Shown: in pieces, positions 25,956-37,097 of the stretch
Layout: every line of letters starts with the position of its first letter
How positions within the stretch are numbered: the stretch's first letter is position 1
NCBI RefSeq assembly: GCF_032854445.1
Contig: NC_088300.1
Coordinates: 57,326,984 to 57,390,983 of the forward strand
Direction: 5' to 3'
DNA length: 64,000 nucleotides
From: Liolophura sinensis
Lineage: Eukaryota > Mollusca > Polyplacophora > Chitonida > Chitonidae
Translations under genes and position numbers: made by a program
Notes under the pieces: generated by a model
The model's database searches: none
Told to the model about the DNA's origin: nothing
What the model saw: only the letters and a program-made list of their open reading frames with translations

Positions 25956-26293
25956 AGTGAGATAGTGAGTGCTTTGGGTTTAACGTCGTACTTAACAATT
26001 TTTCAGTCATGTGACGACGAAGGAATCCTTGGAGTGCATGTGCCTCCTTGTTGCAGGGCGGATTTCCACTGCTCTTTTATCTAGTGCTGCTTCACTGAGA
26101 CGCCTTACCGAAGGCAAGTAAGCTGCCCCGCCAGAGCCCTTATACTGATAGAGGTCAACCAGTCGTTGCACTATCCCCTTCATGCTGAACGCCACGCAAG
26201 GAAGTTACAACTTCTTTTTTTAAGGTCTTAGGATTGACCTTGGATCTAGCGATCCCGAAGTGGACGCTCTACCAACTGTACTATTGGGGCCGG
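25956..26293 (-). mobile_element. Second SINE family, full length with 13-bp TSD
   Basis: Read on the minus strand it starts with a tRNA-like head ('tagtacagttggtagagcg' A-box region), carries the family body and ends in a short ACTC-type tail. Perfect direct repeats 'tcaggtgcttctg' at 25943-25955 and 26294-26306 flank it. ORFs at 26007-26195 and 26234-26484 lie in or across it and are not genes. Confidence 0.92.
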
Positions 26294-26306
26294 TCAGGTG
26301 CTTCTG

Positions 26307-27559
26307 CTATTTCTGTTACTAGCAATGTGGTGATTAGGCCTGCTATGAACAAATTCTTCGATTTTTCGTTCGAAAGTTTAATTAAGCCGGTGAGCAGCTT
26401 GGTGCGACAAGTTTCACTATGACGTATGTGGTAGGTATGCTCAAGGCTTGTGTACCTGTATACTTGAATAGCTCCTGTAATCATCTGTCAGTTGCATGAC
26501 CTTTTTTGACCCCAGAGTCAGACCCTCTAACACTCACCCACGCCTTTCCCAGAAATAGACGTGTAGGGCCTATTAGAGGTACACCAATGCCGGCTTTAGA
26601 ATCATGGAGAGCGTTAGGGAGATTTTATACTCCATGTGAATAAACCAGTATTTAAATATGCATGAACAAATAAGCCTGTGTCAGTGTCACCGTTGACCAT
26701 AACACTAGTTAACCTACCTTTTACTGAACAGACTTAACCCTGTCCCCTGTCCAGTGTTTCCTCACTGGATCAAAGGCGCTGACGTACATATCTAGCAAGG
26801 AAGAGATTTCCATTAATTTACAATTAACAAAATCAGCTCTAAGTCTTTTGAAGAATAATGAAACTTTAAGTAGAAATGTTTTGGGATTTGAGCTTTTAAA
26901 GTTGTGTCCAAAGAGTTAATGAGTTTAGAAATCAGAGCACCGATCTTCAGTGTTAATATTATTCCAGTTGATATCAAGTCTGGGTTTCCTTGAAGCAGTC
27001 CGGCCCTAATGTCGGAGATATCTATAGTGCTCCTTCACTGAAATACCATGCCAAAGACAGTATATTGGCATTAGTATGACAAGTTCTTGACCCATCCGTC
27101 TGCTGACAGCAAAGATGCCAGCCACAAAAGCCCCGCAAAGGAGTGCGAGTGGGGACGTTCGCCATTTTCCGGTCTTACATTATATAAGAAAGTCCGGCTC
27201 TTGACCACTGAGGAGTTGTGTGTGAATCCATGTAGGTTGTTTTGACTTGACTGTGGCTTTAAGTCAGGGCATTTGTTGGGTACTTTGTGAAGGGCGGTAA
27301 TGTGGTGTTCACAACCGTGACCGCCATGTAACGTGGAAGTGAATTTAGACCATGATGGACGTCGGTGAGCACTCCGATCTCAAACCGGTAGCGTATTCAC
27401 AACGGTTAAACAGGGCAGTGTGAGGATGCATTGATTGTTGATATAGGCTAGCCGTGTAACCATTCAGTGTTTTACTGGTTTTAAAGATACATAATTCGGA
27501 CATGTATAAATCTGTAATTCCAAAATCTGTTAAATGAAAATGAAGTGTGATTGTCAGTA
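26307..27559. other. No gene seen
   Basis: Unique-looking intergenic sequence without a convincing exon. Confidence 0.45.
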
Positions 27560-28378
27560 TATTAATGTTACGCTCACTGATTGTTAGTGTATCTGCCCTC
27601 TAAGCGGAACGCAAGGGTTCAATTCCGTTCTTTTCAAACAGGAGAAGCTGTTAGTTTATCTGAGCTGTAAGCGGGCGCAATGGTTCAATTCTTTTCTGTT
27701 CAAACAGGAGAAGCTGTTAGTGTATCTGCCCTCTAAGCGGAGCGCAAGGATTCAATTCCTTCCTGTTCTGTTCAAACACGAGAAGCTGTTAGTGTATCTG
27801 AGCTCTAAGCGGGCGCCCACTAAGCGGTGTAGCATTGTTCAATTCTGCTCTGTTCAAACAGGAGAAACAGTTAGTGTACCTACCCACTAAACGGTGTACC
27901 AGGGTTCAATTCTGCTCTGTTCAGCTGAAAACAGGAGAAGCTGTTAGAGTATGTGTCCTCTAAGCGGTGTACCAGGGCTCATTTACTTTATGTTATAACG
28001 GGAGAAGCTATTAGTGTATCTGTCGACTAAGAGGTGTAAGTTTGTTCAATTGTGTTATCTTCTGTTCAAACAGAAGAAGTTGTCAGTGTATCTGCCCACA
28101 GATCGGTGTACCAGGGTTCAACTCTGCTCTGTTCTGTTGAAAACGGGAGAAACTGTTCGTGTATCTGTGTTCTAAGCGGTGTACAGGGTTCAGTTCTGTT
28201 CTGTTCTGCTGAAATAAGGGAGCTGTTCGTGTATCTGCCCTTTCCGCGGTGCATCAGAGTTTTATTCTGTTCTACTCTGTTCTGTTCAAACACGAGAAAC
28301 TGTTTGTTAATCTCCACTCTAAGCGGCGTACTAACGTACTTCTCTTTTGTTCAGTTCACACAGAAGCTGTTCATGATG
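27560..28378. repeat. Tandem array of about 72-bp tRNA-like units
   Basis: About eleven diverged units. Each contains 'gttagtgtatctg', then 'ccctctaagcgg', then 'gggttcaattc', then 'tctgttcaaacaggagaagc'. The 'gttcaattc' element fits the Pol III B box and 'tagtgtatctg' is one base from an A box, about 32 bases upstream. The array may have grown from a tRNA-related sequence. No intact tRNA fold was confirmed. Confidence 0.85.
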
Positions 28379-29550
28379 TTGCAATAACTTATTAATTAAC
28401 AGATATCAAAACCATTGTCTGATATTATCAAAATCATGTAACGTAACACATACGTTATGAGACTGAAAGCAAAATAAAACCTAGAAAAAAACCTAATTGT
28501 TTGGAATCAGGTCATGTGGTTTCTGTTTTGTGAAGGTATTTGATACAGATATGTACTCATTATACTTGGCTTCCAAATATAGAATCGGAAATTCTAATGC
28601 GAAATTAATGTTCTGTATTTCAAACTATCTGGCCGTAGTACATGTCTGTTGACAGAATGAGTGAGGTAACGAAGAACAGCGTCTCAGCCCACGCCGATGC
28701 ACTGCCTCCAGTGATGTACTGGTGTCTCCTGGTCTCTAGCAAACACGGTCGATTTCAATCGTATTCCATGTCCCAAGGTGACACATGCATGGGGATTATT
28801 GAAATATCACTTAAAACCCTTCTGTTTGCAGATGCTTTGAAAGATCAATGGCTAGGATATTGGACATTGTGTGAAGTGTCAACAAGTACAGGTTTGCTTG
28901 GTGATGGGGAAATCTGCATGTGGTTTATCTGGCGAGTGGATTAATGAGAGTGCGGGTGGGGTGGCTAATCTCTGGAACGATAAACCTTAATAGTGGGCAC
29001 ACGTAAGCAGATTGATTGTGAATTTCTCTACTACCCGAGATGGAGGAACGCCTTGTGACAGTCTTGATGATAGTGTTTTTAAATTTTGTTGATGTTTTAA
29101 TGGTGTTTTCCGTGATCCGTAACCTGTGGGCAAACATGACGACACAATTATACCACTAATAGAAGAGATTTTAACAATGGTTTTCATGTTAATGATATTT
29201 CTGTGACTTTAAAAATAAAATTTATGCTTGGTGCTGCTTGGTGCTGGTACTGACGGTGGTAATAGTATAATTTAATTCTGGTTAAATGCGGTAATCAACT
29301 ATAGTTTACTTGTATGACGGTAAGCGGGAATTTGGAAAGAAGAAAATCCATCACTCTTTGCCACTGGCCGATTTCACAAAGCCATTTTTAATTTTTAATT
29401 AAAGCTTAAGCCCCATCACAATGCCACACTTTTGATTCTGGAAGTTGACACTTTGACACATATGTACTCAGGTTACATTCATATGGTGGTCATCATTTGG
29501 TTTTCTGTGGCCCTAAAAGTTTCTGTAAAATCATATTTTGGGGGGTGGGG
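28379..29550. other. No gene seen; possible MITE relic
   Basis: The 100-codon ORF at 28642-28944 has no recognisable domain. 'actggccgatttcacaaag' at about 29363 resembles one end of the MITE at 3362, without a clear partner end. Confidence 0.4.
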
Positions 29551-29809
29551 GGCTCCATGGCTCAGTTGGTTAGCGCGCTAGCGCAGCCTAATGACTCAGG
29601 AGCCTCTCACCAATGCGGTCGCTGTGAGTTCAAGTCCAGCTCATGCTGGCTTCCTCTCCGGCCGTACGTGGGAAGGTCTGTCAGCAACTTGCGGATGGGT
29701 TTCCTACGGGCTGTGCCCGTTTTCCACCCACCATAATGCTGGCCGTCGTCGTATAAGTGAAACATTCTTGAGTACGGCGTAAAACACCAATCAAATAAAT
29801 AAACAAACA
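29551..29809 (+). mobile_element. tRNA-derived SINE, full length
   Basis: Head 'tggctcagttggttagcgcg' matches a tRNA A-box region and 'gtgagttcaagtcc' the B box. Then come the conserved body ('ccggccgtacgtgggaagg', 'ccataatgctggccgtcgtc', 'attcttgagtacggcgtaaa') and an (AAATA)n tail. The opposing ORFs across it are artefacts. Confidence 0.92.
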
Positions 29810-29978
29810 TTTCAAGTTTGACTTAAATCACACTTAGCTTTGTGCCATCGGAACCAGTCAACTGACACACATCCGAACTCAAACGTGCACCTGAACTAGC
29901 GGGAGCTCGTTTTGATTCTGCATGGGACCTCATCAGTATGATGCAAACGTCAAGATCGACGCTTCGCATAGATTTTTT

Positions 29979-30052
29979 AATTTATTTATTTGATTTGAGT
30001 TTGACTTTGTGCTCAAGAATACTCCACTTTCTTCAGCGGTGGTCATTTTACG
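29979..30052 (-). mobile_element. SINE 3' end relic
   Basis: Reverse-oriented tail and end of the SINE body ('tttatttatttgattt', 'gtgctcaagaatactccac'). The long plus-strand ORF starting at 30009 takes its ATG from here, which argues against that ORF being a gene. Confidence 0.65.
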
Positions 30053-30061
30053 GGTGAAGAA

Positions 30062-31273
30062 TAATGTTGATGATAATGGTGCTGTTATTACTGGTGTGAC
30101 TGGTATGACTCATGTTGATGATAATGGTGCCGTTACTACTGGTGTGACTGGTATGACTCATGTTGATGATAATGGTGCCGTTACTACTGGTGTGGCTGGT
30201 ATGACTCATGTTGATGATAATGGTGCCGTTATTACTGGTGTGGCTGGTATGACTCATGTTGATGATAATGGTGCAGTTACTACTGGTGTGACTGGTATGA
30301 CTCATGTTGATGATAATAGTGCCATTATTACTGGTGTGGCTGGTATGACTCATGTTGATGATAATGGTGCAGTTACTACTGGTGTGACTTGTATGACTCA
30401 TGTTGATGATAATGGTGCCATTACTACTGGTGTGGCTGGTATGACTCATGTTGATGATAATGGTGCCATTACTACTGGTGTGACTGGTATGACTCATGTT
30501 GATGATAATGGTACAATTACTACTGGTGTGGCTGGTATGACTCATGTTGATGATAATCGCGCAGTTACTACTGGTGTGACTGGTATGACTCATGTTGATG
30601 ATAATGGTGCCGTTATTACTGGTGTGACTGGTATGACTCATGTTGATGATAATGGTGCCGTTATTACTGGTGTGGCTGGTATGACTCATGTTGATGATAA
30701 TGGTGCAGTTACTACTGGTGTGACTGGTATGACTCATGTTGATGATAATGGTGCAGTTACTACTGGTGTGACTGGTATGACTCATGTTGATGATAATGGT
30801 GCAGTTACTACTGGTGTGGCTGGTATGACTCATGTTGATGATAATGGTGCAGTTACTACTGGTGTGGCTGGTATGACTCATGTTGGTGATAATGGTGCAG
30901 TTACTACTGGTGTGACTGGTATGACTCATGTTGATGATAATGGTACCATTACTACTGGTGTGGCTGGTATGACTCATGTTGATGATAATGGTGCCATTAC
31001 TACTGGTGTAACTGGTATGACTCATGTTGATGATAATGGTACCATTACTACTGGTGTGGCTGGTATGACTCATGTTGATGATAATGGTGCCGTTACTACT
31101 GGTGTGGCTGGTATGACTCATGTTGATGATAATGGTACCATTACTACTGGTGTGACTGGTATGACTCATGTTGATGATAATGGTGCCGTTACTACTGGTG
31201 TGGCTGGTATGACTCATGTTGATGATAATGTTGCGGTTACTACTGGTGTGACTGGTATGACTCATGTTGACGA
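30062..31273. repeat. 48-bp minisatellite, about 25 units, open on both strands
   Basis: Units begin 'atgactcatgttgatgataa' and differ by a few substitutions. Because 48 is a multiple of three and the unit has no stop in one frame on each strand, the array makes a 448-codon plus ORF (repeat starting MTHVDDNGAVTTGV) and a 430-codon minus ORF (HTSHTSSN repeats). There is no signal peptide. The plus start lies in a SINE relic and no splice context is evident. Confidence 0.97.
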
Positions 31274-32564
31274 TGTGTGTAATATTCCTAATAGACAACG
31301 TAATGATGATGTAATAGCGGGAAAATGTTTTAGTGTTCATCTAGAAAATATTTAAATTTGAGCGTAATGGCATAAGTGTGCTCTGTTCTCCACTCCCTCT
31401 TTCTAAAGTTCGGATAAAATCTGCACGAGTAGATCTAAAAGTAGGGAAGGAAAATAAAAAGAAATCAGAACTTTGTGGAGAGATTTTTTGTTGTTATTGT
31501 TTCAATACTAACAGAGGTCCTATTTGTCTGGCAGAGAGAGAGAGAGAGCTATTACCTGAGCGTTGTGATCTTTGTCATCAGAGGTACAAAACAGCTTTGA
31601 CTGGCCTGTACTCACTGAATTTATCGCAGAGAAGAGCTTTGTTGTTTTAAACAAATATGATTTGTTCCGGATCAGCTGATCGCCGATTTCAATCAGAATT
31701 CAAACAAAAGTTAAATCGATTTATATCTGTAGGAGGTGCTGTTGTCATAAATGCGTTTATATAGGTTTGTCCACTGTCCTATGGTTTGATGTGGCTCTAT
31801 CTCAGCTATTCGGATAGAGGAATGTCCAAACATTCAGAAAACTGCAGCAGGTAATGAGCCAATTTTAAATGATGTCAACACCATATGATGGTCAGGTGGT
31901 CACACGGTCACGTGTATTGCCAGACGGAGAGTCCAAGCTACCTATGCAGGGAATACTGACTTTTTTTAGACACCTCTTAATTACATTTGCCAAATAAAAA
32001 AGTCATGGAAAAAATGATCCGTTTCATTCAACCTGAGACCACATCAACCGTCAAGAAACGCGATTACAGGATCTTAACACATAATAAGTGATATATTTTC
32101 GCGGTATTATATTGACTGACATTGATTAGGTGGTTGATAGCTGACAGCTGAGGTTTGTTTGTCATATTTTTTACAGTGAAAGAATGTCCACAAAACTGTA
32201 AGCTGAATGAGTGGAAAGACAACTGAATACCATATTCAAAACTACCTTTACGTATTGTCGAGGTATTTTTGACTGGATACAGTGGAGTTAAATATTCGAA
32301 CTACACTGTCGGTTTTATGGACTCTGATAATGTTAGATGCCACGGATGTGAAACTGAGTTGTACTTTTATTTTCACTTTTGCTTGGGATTATTACACCAG
32401 CATTCAGTGGTAGTTTTGGATATACTTTTCAATGATTTTCCCTCTGACATTTAATTAATTTAGTACATGCTTTCACTTAAACTTTTAGGTATCTACAATA
32501 AGATCAAAGCAACTTCTTTACGCTTATTTTATATACGCTTATTACGACAATGAGACAGTTAGAC
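31274..32564. other. No gene seen
   Basis: ORFs at 31378-31650 and 32269-32454 lack recognisable features. Confidence 0.45.
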
Positions 32565-32690
32565 AATAACTGCACATAACCGGTGAAATCCGGCCTCTTG
32601 TCAGTTTACCTCAGTTAGGGTTTTGTTTTACCGTTCATGTATATGGTTAAATAGTAGCAATGTACATCCCATAGCGAAGGTATGGAAAGG
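32565..32690 (+). repeat. Dispersed repeat family B, copy 1
   Basis: Core 'ccggtgaaatccggcctctt' followed by 'gtcagtttacctcagttagg' recurs at 45205-45262 (plus) and 56690-56865 (minus). No coding capacity. Confidence 0.7.
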
Positions 32691-33039
32691 TCATGTCATT
32701 CATATAAAGGCTATCTGTATTTTACAGAAATTTCCAAGCTTGACGTAAATCTCGCTAACAAGATATTGCTTTCTATTTATATCGTAATTTGGTTTTATAT
32801 ATAGTTCTTAAATGTAATTAGGGTTGGCGGGGGAGAGCTATATGTACGTGACAAATATTGCTTTCCTGATTCGTCTGAGACAATCTTAGCTAAATTTAAA
32901 AGTTAAACGAAAATAATGAATGGATGAATTAATAACTAAAGCTTAGTCCCTCAGTGGCACAGCAGTGCCTTATACATATCGTGGAATGAAGAATGAAGAA
33001 ATGATATTGGTCAAGTTGTACGCGTGTAAAATACAAGGT
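32691..33039. other. No gene seen
   Basis: AT-rich spacer. Confidence 0.5.
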
Positions 33040-34552
33040 TTACATCAAATTCCACATTCCGTCACAACCATTCAAATTCCACACTCGGACACAACCATCA
33101 ATATTCCACATTTGGATACAACCATTTGGATTCCACAATCGGACACGACTTCAGATTCCGCATTTCTGATTCGACACGACCATTTAAATTCAATATTCCG
33201 ACACAACCATTCAGATTCAACATTCCAACACAATCATTCAGATTCCACACTCCGACACGACCATTCAAATTCAACATTCCGACACAACCATTCAGGTTCC
33301 ACACTCCGACACGACCTTTCAGATTCCTTATTCCGATACGACCATTCAGATTTCACACTCCAACACAATCATCCAGATTCCACACTCCGACACGACCTTT
33401 CAGTTTCCACATTCCGACACGACCATTCAGATTCCACATTCCGACACAACCATTCAGACACGCCCATTCAGATTCCACATTCCGACACTACCATTCAGAT
33501 TCCCCATTCAGACACAACTATTCAGACACGACCATTCAGATTCCACATTTCGATACAACCATTCCGACACGACCATTCAGATTCCACATTCCGACACGAC
33601 CATTCAGACACGACCATTCAGACACGACCATTCAGATTCCACATTCCAACACAATCATTCAGACACGACCATTCAGATTCCACATTCCAACACAATCATT
33701 CAGATTCCACACTCCGACACGACCATTCAGATTCCACATTCCCACACGACAATTCAGATTCAACATTCCGACACAATCATTCAGATTCAACATTCCCACA
33801 CGACCAATCAGATTCCACATTCCAACACAACCATTCAGATTCCACATTCCCACACGACAATTCCGACACGACCATTCAGATTCAACATTCCGACACAATC
33901 ATTCAGATTCAACATTCCCACACGACCAATCAGATTCCACATTCCAACACAACCATTCAGATTCCACATTCCCACACGACCATTTAGATTCAGCATTCCG
34001 ACACAACCATTCAGACGCGACCATTCAGATTCCACATTCAGACACGACCATTCAGATTCCATATTCAGACACGACCATTCAGATTCCACATTCCGACACG
34101 ACCATTCAGACACGACCATTCAGATTCTACATTCAGACACGACCATTCATATTCCACATTCAGACACAATCATTCAGATTCAACATTCCCACACCACCAA
34201 TCAGACACGACCATCCAGATTCCACATTCAGACACGACCATTCAGATTCTACATTCAGACACGACCATTCAGACACGACCATTCAGATTCCATATTCGGA
34301 CACGAACATTCCGACACGACCATTCAGATTCCACATTCAGACACGACCATTCATATTCCACATTCAGACACAATCATTCAGATTCAACATTCCCACACGG
34401 CCAATCAGACACGACCATCCAGATTCCACATTCAGACACGACCATTCAGATTCCACATTCAGACACGACCATTCAGATTCAACATTCCCACATAACCATT
34501 CAGATTCAACATTCCCACACAACCATTCAGACACGACCATTCAGTATCCACA
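33040..34552. repeat. Compound 27-bp minisatellite (13 + 14 bp blocks)
   Basis: Alternating blocks of the type 'cattcagattcca' (13) and 'cattccgacacgac' (14), giving a 27-bp unit with extra 14-bp blocks inserted. The Asp/Ser/His-rich plus ORFs (340 and 479 codons) and several minus ORFs are products of the repeat. The extra 14-bp blocks shift the frame, yet ORFs stay open because the units lack stops in several frames. Confidence 0.97.
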
Positions 34553-34732
34553 TAATCTTGTCTAATCTTACATGCGGACACCAACTGTCCGATGTCACAT
34601 TCGGACACAACCAGTCTAATGACATCTTCAGTTACAAACAGCCTGATTCCACATTTGCACAATCTAACATTCGGATACAAACCGTCCTATCCCTGCTAAT
34701 TTGCTTTACCCTATTGGGACCTTTTTATCCAG

Positions 34733-34850
34733 CCAGCCATGGATCTGTGATTCACGTGCATGTGCCTAGAGGGGACCACGGTGGCCATGGTTTTATCCCT
34801 TTACTGACTATTTATGCCGGAAAAAAACGGAAAGGCGAAACAGCGAAAGG
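34733..34850 (+). CDS. Possible internal exon of a small secreted or processed peptide (weak)
   Basis: A branch-point-like 'ctgctaatt' and 'ctttttatccag' precede 34733, and a strong donor (AAGG|GTGAGT) follows 34850. The 38 codons in the open frame are rich in His and Gly (HVHVPRGDHGGHG), then PLLTIYA followed by Gly-Lys-Lys-Arg, a typical amidation and cleavage signal. Read without splicing, the same frame carries a hydrophobic stretch upstream (about 34684-34735) that could be a signal peptide, but it runs back into the minisatellite without a good ATG. I do not recognise the family. It may be chance: the DNA just to the right is low-complexity. Confidence 0.22.
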
Positions 34851-35074
34851 GTGAGTAACTGGAAAGGATACAGTGAAAGGGCGAGGAAAATGTAAGAAAG
34901 GAAGTATGAAAGTGCGAGGCGATAGTATGAAAAGGCGATTCCAAATGACTTTTGCAATTGTTCTCATCTTATCGAACTTCTGTCTAGCCTCTTCGTACAT
35001 GTACTTTTGGCAAGGCAACGAAAGAGCGAAACCTTGCATTTCAACGTATACTTTTAATTCCTCCTTTTAACTTA

Positions 35075-35430
35075 GAGCACTCTGTGCACTTCTCCAAACA
35101 TTTCATTGCATCTGGTCACGTGCCTCACTACACCTCTCCAAGTGTTTCATTGCATCTGGTCACGTGTCTCACTAACCTCTCCAAGTGTTTCATTTCATCT
35201 GGTCACATGTCTCACTAACCTCTCCAAGTGTTTCATTTCATCTGATCACGTGTCTCACTGCACCTTGCCACGTGTCTCACTGCACCTCGTCACTGATTTC
35301 AAGGCACCGCGTCACAGACCTCACTGCACCTCTTTAAATGTCTCACAAATCTCGCCAGATGTCTCATAGATCTCGCCAAACGTCTCAGAGACCTCGCCAA
35401 ATGTCTCACATAGTATATATTGCTTTAATG
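35075..35430. repeat. Tandem repeat of about 22 and 41 bp units, left part
   Basis: Units carry 'ctctccaagtgtttcattgc' and 'gtcacgtgtctcactgcacc'. The same sequence type resumes at 36295, so one array appears to be interrupted. Confidence 0.85.
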
Positions 35431-35529
35431 TCTCATCTTCTGAAGGGTGCAAATTGTATCTCTCTTTTGTCAGACCTGTAACTATTGAAGTACACGGTAA
35501 TCTTTATCAAATTTTACATGTACATCTTA

Positions 35530-36290
35530 CTTGGAACAAGACGAAAACGGCTTCGCGTCATGCCACCTTTAACGGAGCGATAGTTTAAATTTTAAAATTG
35601 TTAGCATCTTTACTTCAAGAGCAATAGCTTCCTCTCCGGCCGTACGTGGGAAGCTCTCCCAGCAACCTGCGAATAGTCTTGGGTTTCCCCCGAGCTCTGC
35701 CCGGTTTCCTCCCATCAAAATGCTGGCCGCTGTCGTATAAGTGAAATATTCTTGAATATGGCGTAAAACATCAATAAATTGATTCAAATAAATCAATCAC
35801 TCAATCAAGAGCAATATACCGAAGGGTCCTGCATGTGGTACATATCTCGCCATTTGGTATTTGTTAGCTACTGTGTGACAATTTCAATTAAATCATTTCT
35901 AGAAGTTATTTCCCAAAAACTAGTGTACCAAAGATGTTCCACCAAACGTCTTCACTGAAATTTTCTTAAATTAAACAATGGTTGTAATTATTTTGAATAT
36001 GGACATAATGTCTGAAATCCGTTGCACTTGGTTTCATAATTTTATCCAATTTCGCTCAACCAAAGGCTAGGGGATGTAGATGTATCGTGTTGAACACGAT
36101 CGCCACAGTGACGATATGAACATCGAAACGCAACTGAGATACATGTTTTTGATTAACGATAACTATATAAACTAGTATGGTACAGACATGGACACTGATT
36201 AAATACACGCACCAAGCACAATCCTAACGCACGTGATGGTTGACGGATACTAATACGAATGTCTGATACGATTTAAGCGTCAAGTTCGGC
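35530..36290 (+). repeat. Dispersed repeat family A, copy split by a SINE
   Basis: Matches 42055-42560 along its length ('gatagtttaaattt', 'agcaatataccgaagggtcc', 'gtgtgacaatttcaat', 'ggttgacgg...gaatgtctg'). A SINE at 35627-35804 interrupts it. No coding capacity or recognised terminal structure. Confidence 0.7.
35627..35804 (+). mobile_element. 5'-truncated SINE inside repeat A, with 12-bp TSD
   Basis: Begins in the SINE body ('gcttcctctccggccg') and ends in an AATAAATC tail. Perfect direct repeats 'tcaagagcaata' lie at 35615-35626 and 35805-35816, and the second is contiguous with repeat A, showing that the SINE landed in it. Confidence 0.9.
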
Positions 36291-36294
36291 ATAC

Positions 36295-36475
36295 GTGTAT
36301 CTCTCACTGTTCCTCGCCAAGTGTCCTACTGTACCTCACCAAGTGTCTAACTGCACCTCACCAAGTGTCTAACTGTACCTCACCAAGTGTCTCACTGCAC
36401 GTCACCAAGTGTCTCACTGCCTCTCGCCAAGTGTGTCATTGTACCTCGTCACACTGCGACCCACCAATTTTCCTC
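36295..36475. repeat. 22-bp tandem repeat, right part of the interrupted array
   Basis: About seven units of the type 'caccaagtgtctaactgcac', nearly the same as those at 35240-35425. Confidence 0.85.
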
Positions 36476-37006
36476 TACCGTCAAGATGCAGCCAAGCACG
36501 TGACCTCACTGGTTATTGGCTAGATGGCCTCTTGTAGAGGTACGACCTGCCAGGGAATTGCGAGGATTTCGAATTCCATAAAAAAAATTGTACATAGAAT
36601 TTAGTGGGAATATGTCTATTTTGAGAACTTTAGAAACGTCGTTTTCTTAGAACCGCATTTGGATAATGAAAAGCATACAGGGGGAGATAATTTACAAACA
36701 CGTTGGAACACTGCCGACATGAAAGTTGCCTCCCCTCATACTAGATACGAAAAAAAATCGATTTTTCCACGCTTGCTCTTAAAAGCCAGGTCCAGATTCT
36801 GCTGAAGTGAGCATTCAAAAACACTGAAAGCGAGACTGGAAATGATGACTTATGTCCATGGCTCATGGATAGTGTAACATGCAGTCACTACCTCAGTTTC
36901 CAACATGACTGAATTTTTAAACCTATATGAAGGCGCAATGTATCTTAAAGGGCACAAATGAAAACAAGAGCTTCGGTGGATTTTGTACAATTTCCCAGAC
37001 GTAAGG

Positions 37007-37097
<91 letters not shown>

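Noticed and set aside
27560-28378. Functional tRNA gene cluster
   Set aside because: The A-to-B box distance is short, units are diverged, and no acceptor stem pairing could be confirmed by eye.
30009-31355. 448-codon plus-strand and 430-codon minus-strand ORFs as repetitive proteins
   Set aside because: Both come from a stop-free 48-bp tandem unit. The plus start codon lies in a SINE relic and there is no signal peptide or splice context.
32965-34565. 340- and 479-codon Asp/Ser/His-rich ORFs
   Set aside because: Product of the 27-bp minisatellite; several frames on both strands are open at once.
34873-35070. 65-codon ORF with a hydrophobic stretch (MTFAIVLILSNFCLASS) as a secreted peptide
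   Set aside because: The first part is low-complexity 'gaaagg' repeat sequence, and no splice or conserved feature supports it.
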